The notes under the pieces: generated by a model | The model's database searches: none | Told to the model about the DNA's origin: nothing | The model's input: only the letters and a program-made list of their open reading frames with translations | Source of the DNA: Caryophanales bacterium UBA782 | GTDB lineage: Bacteria > Bacillota_I > Bacilli_A > RFN20 > CAG-826 | DNA length: 15,061 bases | Direction: 5' to 3' | Assembly: GCA_002296455.1 (NCBI GenBank) | Contig: DBJG01000034.1 | Span: forward strand, 45,115-60,175 | Position numbers and translations under genes: made by a program | Part shown: in pieces, positions 7,720 through 13,887 of the stretch | How positions within the stretch are numbered: position 1 is the first letter of the stretch | Layout of the letters: each line of letters opens with the position of its first letter

Positions 7720-8694
7720 ATGGTAGAAACACAAAAAGCGAAGCAAGAAGAACTGGTATATCATCCAGCACACCGCGGAAAAAGAGCGCTTGCTTTTTTG
7801 ATTGATTTCGTCCTCACGATTCTTCTATCGATGACGCTATTTTCTTTGGTCAATATGGCCGCTTCCTCTCTCCCGTTTGCTAAAGAACAAACCGCAATCC
7901 GGACGGAACTCCAAAAAGAATCCGGTCTTTATATGGAGGATGGGCAAGCGATTTACGAATACACCGCAAGTGAATCTTGCCCGCTCCTCACGTATGGCGA
8001 CAAAAAAGATTTTCTTTCGATGAGACTTGATGGTTTCTATGAGAATGGCAAATTCTCCAATGCGTCAATTCGCGAAGAATACAACAAACGAAAAATAGAA
8101 GCTCGCCAAGATGATGTTTTCTTATTTTCTAGGAATAGCGATGGAACCATCAAGGAAAACAATGTGAACCCCAATTATCTTTATGATTTTTATGTCACGG
8201 AAACAAAGGATTACGCCTTAGCAGAGCTTTTCAAAACCGGGGATTACGCTGAAGCGTCAAGAAAGCTATTTCTTTATGGGGCAATCGAATTCTTTCTTTG
8301 CTTGACTGCTTCGATTTGTCTCTTTTATTTGTTCTTCCCGCTCGTGATTTGGAAACGGGGGCGACAAACTCTTGGTAAACATTTGTTACATCTAGCCCTT
8401 ATTGGGAGTAATGCACTCAATATCAAAGCAAAACAATACCTGTTTCGCTTCCTTTTCATCTATTTCGTTTATTACCTTTTGGATTTTTTCGCGTTTTTGA
8501 TTCCTTTCGCCCTTTCCACGGGAATGCTTTTTTGGAGCAAACGAAAAGAAAATCTCGTGGATTATCTTTTCTCCCAATACGTCGTGGACGTCACTTACGA
8601 TACCGTTTACCTCAATGTCGAGGATTATCTTGAGGCGAAGCGGCTCAAAGAAGCGGCTCGTCTTGAAAATCCGGACTTCCATTTATCCAAATGA
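7720..8694 (+). CDS. RDD-family membrane protein 3 with extracytoplasmic insertion
   Basis: Shortest of the trio (324 aa). After a charged N-terminus come R22-x2-A25-x3-D29 and TM1 (about 24-48). A soluble domain of about 135 residues (about 50-185) follows, then TM2 (about 186-207), the loop G-R-Q-T-L-G-K-H, two further hydrophobic segments and the C-terminal V-D-Y-L-F-S-Q-Y-V-V segment carrying the second Asp. The core RDD residues are therefore retained, unlike in gene 2. ATG lies one base after the stop of gene 2, with an AGAGG ribosome binding site about 6 bases upstream inside gene 2, so the two are translationally coupled. It ends in TGA, showing that TGA is a stop here. The three proteins probably form one complex or serve related roles; this is inference from clustering only. 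Confidence 0.82.
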   Translation: MVETQKAKQEELVYHPAHRGKRALAFLIDFVLTILLSMTLFSLVNMAASSLPFAKEQTAIRTELQKESGLYMEDGQAIYEYTASESCPLLTYGDKKDFLSMRLDGFYENGKFSNASIREEYNKRKIEARQDDVFLFSRNSDGTIKENNVNPNYLYDFYVTETKDYALAELFKTGDYAEASRKLFLYGAIEFFLCLTASICLFYLFFPLVIWKRGRQTLGKHLLHLALIGSNALNIKAKQYLFRFLFIYFVYYLLDFFAFLIPFALSTGMLFWSKRKENLVDYLFSQYVVDVTYDTVYLNVEDYLEAKRLKEAARLENPDFHLSK

Positions 8695-8834
8695 TTAAAA
8701 CGCATTGCCGTTTGAGCGAAGATTTTCTAAAGGCAAAAAGCGATGATGAAAAAGATACTTTTCTTCGCAATAATCGAGCCGTTTGTCGCTTTGGTTTCGA
8801 GGCGAAAGAGAATGCGTTTTGGAATTGTTTGTAA
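8691..8834 (+). CDS. Small ORF (47 aa) overlapping the RDD gene 3 stop codon, uncertain
   Basis: ATG at 8691 overlaps the TGA of RDD gene 3 in the classic ATGA arrangement of translational coupling. The frame then stays open for 47 codons to TAA at 8832-8834. The peptide starts M-I-K-T-H-C-R-L, is charged, has no membrane segment and contains three Cys (6, 32, 46) and one Trp (44). I do not recognise it. Codon choice (AGC, GCG, CGC, GAT) resembles the neighbours. A run of this length by chance is not rare, there is no clear ribosome binding site, and the same bases can fold into a three-stem structure, so it may instead be a non-coding element or a gene remnant. Confidence 0.35.
   Translation: MIKTHCRLSEDFLKAKSDDEKDTFLRNNRAVCRFGFEAKENAFWNCL
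8697..8820 (+). other. Possible structured RNA element: closing 10-bp stem with two internal hairpins
   Basis: A perfect 10-base inverted repeat (aaaacgcatt 8697-8706, aatgcgtttt 8811-8820) encloses two further stems: gcgaaga 8716-8722 with tcttcgc 8762-8768, and tcgctttg 8786-8793 with cgaggcga 8798-8805 (8 bp including G-U pairs, tetraloop gttt). Together they would form a three-way junction. It lies at the end of the RDD cluster and upstream of the likely promoter of the ABC operon, so it would sit in the 3' end of the RDD transcript. The right arm ends in gcgtttt, which might allow weak termination. It competes with the small-ORF interpretation. Confidence 0.3.
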
Positions 8835-8884
8835 AAGATTTCTCAAACTTATAGAATAATAGACTTATTGAATGATGTAAGGAG
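8829..8884 (+). promoter_or_regulatory. Likely sigma-A-type promoter and RBS of the ABC importer/nuclease operon
   Basis: TTGTAA (8829-8834, 4/6 to the -35 consensus) is separated by exactly 17 bases from TAGAAT (8852-8857, 5/6 to the -10 consensus) in an AT-rich stretch. Transcription would begin near 8864. The AAGGAG ribosome binding site at 8879-8884 is 12 bases before ATG 8897, slightly long. No convincing catabolite-repression (cre) palindrome is seen between the promoter and the start codon. Confidence 0.5.
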
Positions 8885-8896
8885 TCCCCTAACTCT

Positions 8897-10384
8897 ATGG
8901 AAATTAGAATCAAACATCTTACGAAGACGTTCCCGGGTAACCCCCAGAAGAACATCCCAGACACGACCGCGGTCAATGATTTCAATTTGGATATCAAGGA
9001 CGGCGAATTGCTTGGGTTACTAGGTCCTTCTGGATGCGGAAAATCAACCACGCTTTATATGATCGCTGGTTTAAAAGCCCCAACGTCTGGCGAAATTTGG
9101 TTTGGCGATGACGATGTCACAAACTTAACGCCAGAGAAGCGCGGAATCGGCTTGGTATTCCAAAACTATGCTTTGTATCCGCATATGACCGTTTATGACA
9201 ACGTTCGCTTCCCTTTGACGAACCTCAGGGTTGAAACGAACAAGAAAGATTACTTAATCATCCATTCGAAAAAACTTATTGAGTTACTCACAAACGAAAC
9301 GGATAGAATCGTTGAGATCATCCGTTCGTCGACATTCGAGGGGAAAATCTCCAAAGAAGCATCCATCCGCAAACTCGTTTTCGAATATCATATCGTTTCG
9401 AGCTTAGCGAAAACCATCTTCAAATACGGTCTTCATTTGGTTCCAAGTGGAGAGGAACTCGAAGCTCTCAAGGAAGCAAAAATCAACGAGCTCCAGCAAT
9501 CAATCGATAAGGAAATGGAAAAACTTACCGCGAAAGGCCAAACCGTCAACGAAAAAGGCGAAATCCTCGTCGGTGGTAGCCCAGTTCTAGAAAAAAGAAG
9601 ACTCACGAAGGATGAAATGGATGGCCTCATCCAAGAAACGGCCCGTCTCGTTCAGATTGATGAATACCTTTCCCGTAAGCCAAGCGAGCTCTCGGGTGGA
9701 CAGCAGCAACGTGTCGCGATTGCCCGCGCCCTTGTCAAGAAGCCACGCGTTTTGCTTCTCGATGAGCCTTTGAGCAACCTCGACGCCCGCCTTCGCTTAC
9801 AAACCCGTGAAGAGATTCGCCGCATTCAACGTGAAACCGGTATCACCACGATTTTCGTTACTCACGACCAAGAAGAGGCAATGTCCATCTCTGACCGCAT
9901 CGTCGTTATGAAACTCGGCGTCAAAATGCAAGAAGACGCTCCACAGGAAGTTTACAAGAACCCGAAGAACCTCTTCGTTGCTAAATTCCTCGGCACGCCG
10001 CCAATCAATGTTTTTGAAGGCGTGATTGGGGGTGGAGCGCTCCGCATCGGGGACGAAGTCATTTGCACTTCTTCGCAATTCGTGGGGGACGATAAGCCAG
10101 TTTATGTCGGCATCCGCCCAGAAGGCTTCTTAGCCGATGAGCATACACCAGCCTCCAAACGCGTTTTGACACTCGACGTTTCCGCGATTGTCACGATGGG
10201 GCGCGATATGTCCCTTTTAGCGAAGCACGATTCGTTCATGGGGGACGAAATCAAGATCATCATCGATAGCGATATCCAAGCGAAGGTTGGCAAAATGAAA
10301 TTTGGCATCCGTCCGAATAAACTCTTTGTTTTTGACCACGATACCGAAGAAAGAATCGAATTCGAGGGCGTTTATGGAAAGTAA
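8897..10384 (+). CDS. CUT1-type ABC importer ATPase (MalK/UgpC/MsmX-like) with large insertion
   Basis: Cytoplasmic ATPase that powers the importer encoded downstream. Motifs in order: Walker A G-P-S-G-C-G-K-S-T (43-51), Q-loop Q89 in V-F-Q-N-Y-A-L-Y-P-H, signature L-S-G-G-Q-Q-Q-R (265-272), Walker B V-L-L-L-D-E-P (285-291, catalytic Glu290), D-loop S-N-L-D (293-296), and H-loop His323 in V-T-H-D-Q-E-E-A. A C-terminal TOBE-type regulatory domain follows (about 370-495, with the G-I-R-P-E-G motif). All catalytic elements are intact. At 495 aa it is about 125 longer than MalK, because of an insertion between the Q-loop and the signature. The family normally handles sugars or glycerol phosphate and can serve several importers. 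Its 3' end overlaps the first permease gene by 11 bases. Confidence 0.95.
   Translation: MEIRIKHLTKTFPGNPQKNIPDTTAVNDFNLDIKDGELLGLLGPSGCGKSTTLYMIAGLKAPTSGEIWFGDDDVTNLTPEKRGIGLVFQNYALYPHMTVYDNVRFPLTNLRVETNKKDYLIIHSKKLIELLTNETDRIVEIIRSSTFEGKISKEASIRKLVFEYHIVSSLAKTIFKYGLHLVPSGEELEALKEAKINELQQSIDKEMEKLTAKGQTVNEKGEILVGGSPVLEKRRLTKDEMDGLIQETARLVQIDEYLSRKPSELSGGQQQRVAIARALVKKPRVLLLDEPLSNLDARLRLQTREEIRRIQRETGITTIFVTHDQEEAMSISDRIVVMKLGVKMQEDAPQEVYKNPKNLFVAKFLGTPPINVFEGVIGGGALRIGDEVICTSSQFVGDDKPVYVGIRPEGFLADEHTPASKRVLTLDVSAIVTMGRDMSLLAKHDSFMGDEIKIIIDSDIQAKVGKMKFGIRPNKLFVFDHDTEERIEFEGVYGK
9233..9616 (+). other. Region of the ATPase gene coding for the extra helical insertion (about residues 113-240)
   Basis: In MalK-type ATPases the Q-loop and the signature are about 53 residues apart; here they are 176 apart. 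The added segment follows the conserved Y-P-H-M-T-V-Y-D-N-V and ends before the normal L-S-R-K-P-S-E-L-S-G-G-Q lead-in. It is predominantly helical by eye, with a Glu/Lys-rich possible coiled coil at about 186-213 and a G-E-I-L-V-G-G turn near 221-227. It falls in the helical subdomain that contacts the permeases. Boundaries are approximate. Confidence 0.8.
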
Positions 10385-11318
10385 GAATAACTGGAAAGCC
10401 TGGCTATATTTAGCACCAGTCATCATCCTCCTTTCCGTTTTCACCTTTTATCCGATTCTTAACACGTTCGTTGTTTCCTTCTTGAAGGATTACGATTACG
10501 TTTTAGGGACGAGTGATGGCTTCACATTTGGGAACTATCTTGCAATTCTTTCGCCAAATGGGAACGAAGATGGCATCTCCTTCTTTGATGAAGTCATGGT
10601 GACTGCTTTGCCAAACACTCTTTTACTAACTTTCGTCACCGTTCCGGCCTCCATTATTTTGGCCCTTGCGATTGCAATTGGCTTGAATTCGATTAAGGCT
10701 TTTAAGAAATTCTTCCAAACTGTCTTCTTTTTGCCTTATGTCACCAATGCGATTGCGATCGGTATGGTCTTCTCTGTTATCTTTGATACACAGTACGGAT
10801 TATTCAATGCATTGTTTGGGATTCAAGGCCATCCTTGGATTTCGATGAATATCGCCACAGGGGAAAGAGTCAATTATTGGTCTGCGTTCTTCGCGATTTG
10901 CTTTTACATCGTTTGGCATTCCTTGCCTTACAAGATTCTCATTTTCTTAGGTGGGCTTCAAAACATCGATAAGCAATATTATGATGCGGCGAAAGTGGAT
11001 GGGGCATCTCACTTCAAAACCGTCATGAAAGTCACGGTCCCTCTTTTGTCTCCACAAATCATGTATATTGCCATCACTTCTTTCATCGGAGCGTTCAAAG
11101 AATACAATTCCGTCATCGGCTTGTTCGGCACGAACGGTGGCGCTTTCGATATCAACACGGGCCCAGGAAACATGCATACCATTGTTTATTTCATCTATGA
11201 GCAGATTAGCGACAATTTCGTACAGTATGCCTGCGCCGCGGCGGTGATTCTATTCATCATCATTTTGATTTTCACTGGGATTCAATTCCAGGTTTCGAAA
11301 CGGAGGGTTCACTATTAA
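10374..11318 (+). CDS. ABC importer permease 1 (MalF/UgpA-like, CUT1)
   Basis: Inner-membrane permease of the importer, 314 aa, with about six hydrophobic segments beginning at W-L-Y-L-A-P-V-I-I-L-L. The EAA loop that docks on the ATPase is Y-D204-A-A-K-V-D-G210-A followed by V-T-V-P-L-L-S-P, a good match to the sugar-importer consensus. I chose ATG 10374 because family members start just before the first membrane helix and gaggg lies 5 bases upstream. A longer in-frame start at 10302 would lie deep inside the ATPase gene and add a non-conserved tail. The start overlaps the ATPase stop by 11 bases, indicating coupling. Confidence 0.93.
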   Translation: MESKNNWKAWLYLAPVIILLSVFTFYPILNTFVVSFLKDYDYVLGTSDGFTFGNYLAILSPNGNEDGISFFDEVMVTALPNTLLLTFVTVPASIILALAIAIGLNSIKAFKKFFQTVFFLPYVTNAIAIGMVFSVIFDTQYGLFNALFGIQGHPWISMNIATGERVNYWSAFFAICFYIVWHSLPYKILIFLGGLQNIDKQYYDAAKVDGASHFKTVMKVTVPLLSPQIMYIAITSFIGAFKEYNSVIGLFGTNGGAFDINTGPGNMHTIVYFIYEQISDNFVQYACAAAVILFIIILIFTGIQFQVSKRRVHY

Positions 11319-11320
11319 TT

Positions 11321-12250
11321 ATGGAAAACAATTATCCAGAATTGCACCTTGTTCTCGCCGATGAGAAACTATCGACAGAGAAAAAAGAGAAATTGGGGAG
11401 AATCGCTTCGATCGTCAGTTTGGTTTTCATTTACTTATTTTTGACGGTTTTCGCCCTTATTATGATTTTCCCTTTTTATTGGATGCTTATCACATCTTTG
11501 AAGGGCGGTGCGGAAATCAAGCGTCTTGTCCCGACGATGTGGCCAGAGGTATTCCGCTTCGATAACTATGCTTCTGCGATGAGCCGCCTCAATTTTGGCG
11601 TGTTGCTCAAAAACACCTTGATTGTTGGCATTTTCTCAACAATTGGGACGTTAATCACAACCATTTTCGCCGCCTTTGCATTTGCGCGCCTTGAATTTAA
11701 GGGTCGCGACTTCCTCTTTGGGATTCTTCTTTCCACGATGATGATTCCAGGGGAAATGATGGTCATCTCGAACTACATTTCCGTTTCTCTCCTCGGCTTA
11801 ACGGGTGGGACGAACGCGATCGCTTCCTATACAGCAATGATCATCCCGTTCATGATTTCCATTTTTTACATCTATTTGCTCCGCCAGAATTTCAAGCAGA
11901 TTCCGAACGAGCTTTATCTAGCGGCAAAAGTCGATGGAAAGTCGGATTGGCAGTATTTGTGGAAAGTCATGGTTCCTTTGGCGATGCCAACCTTGACCAC
12001 AATTTTCATTCTCAAGCTTATGGGCGCGTGGAACGCTTATGTCTGGCCAAACCTCATCACAACCGGGCATAAAGAGCTTTATCTTATCACGAACGGCTTG
12101 CGTGAAACCTTCTCTACGGCCGAAAATTATGATGATTATGGGGCGCAGATGGCTGCGACCGTGGTTGTTACGGTCCCGCTTTTGCTCGTCTTCATTTTCT
12201 TCAGAAAGTATATTATGCGTGGCGTTTCCCGCGCTGGTATAAAAGGATAA
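11321..12250 (+). CDS. ABC importer permease 2 (MalG/UgpE-like, CUT1)
   Basis: Second permease subunit, 309 aa, pairing with permease 1 to form the channel. A cytoplasmic N-terminus of about 30 residues precedes six hydrophobic segments. The MalG-type pattern F-P-F-Y-W-M-L-I-T-S-L-K follows TM1. The EAA loop is E197-L-Y-L-A-A-K-V-D-G-K and then V-M-V-P-L-A-M-P. A late W-N-A-Y-V-W-P motif and a C-terminal G-x2-R-A-G-I-K-G tail are typical of this subfamily. It starts two bases after the permease 1 stop, with ggagg about 13 bases upstream, so the two are co-translated. Sequence alone does not reveal the substrate. Confidence 0.94.
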   Translation: MENNYPELHLVLADEKLSTEKKEKLGRIASIVSLVFIYLFLTVFALIMIFPFYWMLITSLKGGAEIKRLVPTMWPEVFRFDNYASAMSRLNFGVLLKNTLIVGIFSTIGTLITTIFAAFAFARLEFKGRDFLFGILLSTMMIPGEMMVISNYISVSLLGLTGGTNAIASYTAMIIPFMISIFYIYLLRQNFKQIPNELYLAAKVDGKSDWQYLWKVMVPLAMPTLTTIFILKLMGAWNAYVWPNLITTGHKELYLITNGLRETFSTAENYDDYGAQMAATVVVTVPLLLVFIFFRKYIMRGVSRAGIKG

Positions 12251-12272
12251 TTTTTAAGGAGATAATTCCAAT

Positions 12273-13868
12273 ATGAAAAACAAGAAAAAATTATTGACCC
12301 TCACCCTCATGGGGGTGCTCAGCGCCCTTACCCTCGCTAGCTGCGGAGGGAACGAAGCAGAAGAGTCCTCTCAAGGAGGCAACCCTAACTCCTCTAATTC
12401 TAATGGAGAAACCTCAGAGTTCGAGCAGGTCGATGTGGTCGACGCTGTTCTTCCTAGGGATGATCCATCGAGTGAAGTCACTATCAAATTCTGGTCTTGC
12501 TTAGGTCATGAGAAGAGCACGAACTTGGGCAAAATCATGGATGGTTTCAACAATAAATACCAAGGGAAATACAAAGTCGTTGAGGAAAAAATTGCTGGCA
12601 CATACGAAGGTCTTTCTGACGCGATTAAGCAAAAACTCGCTTCGAATGAAATCCCTGCTTTGACGATGGGATACCCCGATAACTTCTCCGTCTATATGGG
12701 ACAGCGCATTGAGCATAGCGCGATTCTCCGTTTGGACAATTTCATCAAAGATGCGGATTTTGGTTATAGCGAAGACGATATCAAAGACTTTGTCCCCGCT
12801 TTTTATGAGGAAGGCAGCGATTATCAGTTCAAAGGACAGTGGTCCATGCCAATGTACAAATCCACCGAGATTATGTACTACAACATGAACTATTTCTTTG
12901 GCGATAACCCCGCAAACAGCAAGAAATTCGCTTCCAATTCCGAATATGAGGCGCTTCGTCAACCTGCTAGCGCATCTTCGTCCACGGACGAACAGCTTAA
13001 TGCCTTAAAAACATGGCTGCAAGCGCATGATGGATACGTTTATGATGTCCCAGTCACTTGGGAGCAAATGGTTTCCGTCTCCAAAAAGATGAAGGAAGAC
13101 CTCAAAAAAGAAGGAGTGACGAACGAATTCTACCCTGTTGGTTATGATAGTGACTCGAACCTCCTTATTTCGCAATTCGCGATGAGAGGTATTGAATACA
13201 CGACTAACGAGAATATCTCTAAGCCAAAAGATCATATCAAATTCAATAACCCAGAAGCGAAAGCGTTCGTAAGCGACGTCGTAAAGCTTTATCAAGATGG
13301 CCTTTTCATCACGAAAGGGCTATTGGGTGGGAAATATACAAACGACTATTTCACGGCCAAACAATCGGCGATGAGCATCGGTTCAACGGGCGGCAGCAGC
13401 TATAACGTTTCTAGCAATTTCCGCGTTGGTTTAGCCGCAGTTCCTTATCCAGAAGGAAAAACGCCGAAATACATTCAACAAGGTCCTTCTATCTGCTTCT
13501 TCAATAACGACAATCCGTATATTCATAAGGGTGCCTGGCTCTTCTATAAAGAGCTCGCAAACCCAGTGAATAATGCCAAACTCGCGATGCAGAACTCCTA
13601 TGATCCAGTCCGCGTTTCTTCTTTCGAGACAAACGAATACAAAGAATGGATTGCTCAAAAAGACGCGGATTTGAAATACGCCATCCCTGCCGCGACGGCA
13701 TCTCTTCGCGACAAATACATGACTTCCGCGGTCTTCCTTGGTTCTGAGAAAGCGCGTGATGAAGTTGGGCAGATTCTTACTTATATCATCGCCCAAGGCA
13801 AATCCGTGGATAAGGCTTTCCAAGACGCCTATAACAACACCGTAAAAGCCACGAAACCAACCTATTAA
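12273..13868 (+). CDS. Family-1 (MalE/UgpB-like) substrate-binding lipoprotein of the importer
   Basis: Extracellular receptor delivering substrate to the two permeases. The signal peptide M-K-N-K-K-K plus hydrophobic core ends in lipobox T-L-A-S-C with Cys24, followed by a Ser/Asn/Glu-rich linker to about residue 65. The fold starts with V-T-I-K-F-W-S-C, a D-A-I-K-Q-K-L-A-S block and P-A-L-T-M-G-Y-P-D, as in sugar and glycerol-phosphate binding proteins. A later Q-S-A-M-S-I-G-S-T-G-G and A-A-V-P-Y-P segment matches the usual ligand-cleft region. At 531 aa it is about 100 longer than typical MalE/UgpB, part of it the linker. AAGGAG lies 11 bases before ATG, and the gene is 22 bases after permease 2. 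Because a nuclease follows in the same operon, the ligand may be a nucleotide, nucleoside or sugar derivative; this is inference. Confidence 0.9.
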   Translation: MKNKKKLLTLTLMGVLSALTLASCGGNEAEESSQGGNPNSSNSNGETSEFEQVDVVDAVLPRDDPSSEVTIKFWSCLGHEKSTNLGKIMDGFNNKYQGKYKVVEEKIAGTYEGLSDAIKQKLASNEIPALTMGYPDNFSVYMGQRIEHSAILRLDNFIKDADFGYSEDDIKDFVPAFYEEGSDYQFKGQWSMPMYKSTEIMYYNMNYFFGDNPANSKKFASNSEYEALRQPASASSSTDEQLNALKTWLQAHDGYVYDVPVTWEQMVSVSKKMKEDLKKEGVTNEFYPVGYDSDSNLLISQFAMRGIEYTTNENISKPKDHIKFNNPEAKAFVSDVVKLYQDGLFITKGLLGGKYTNDYFTAKQSAMSIGSTGGSSYNVSSNFRVGLAAVPYPEGKTPKYIQQGPSICFFNNDNPYIHKGAWLFYKELANPVNNAKLAMQNSYDPVRVSSFETNEYKEWIAQKDADLKYAIPAATASLRDKYMTSAVFLGSEKARDEVGQILTYIIAQGKSVDKAFQDAYNNTVKATKPTY

Positions 13869-13887
13869 GTCCAAAGGAGAATGATTT

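Noticed and set aside
8692..8694. Mycoplasma genetic code (TGA read as Trp)
   Set aside because: Reading through TGA 8692 does not continue a recognisable protein. All large genes use TGG for Trp and contain no internal TGA.
8695..9051. Minus-strand open frame opposite the ABC operon promoter and the start of the ATPase gene
   Set aside because: It runs antisense through the strongly conserved Walker A region of the ATPase; the peptide shows no family pattern and no ribosome binding site.
10302..10373. Longer N-terminus for permease 1 (start at 10302)
   Set aside because: It would lie inside the ATPase coding region and add 24 non-conserved residues. ATG 10374 has a purine-rich RBS and sits directly before the first membrane helix as in the family.
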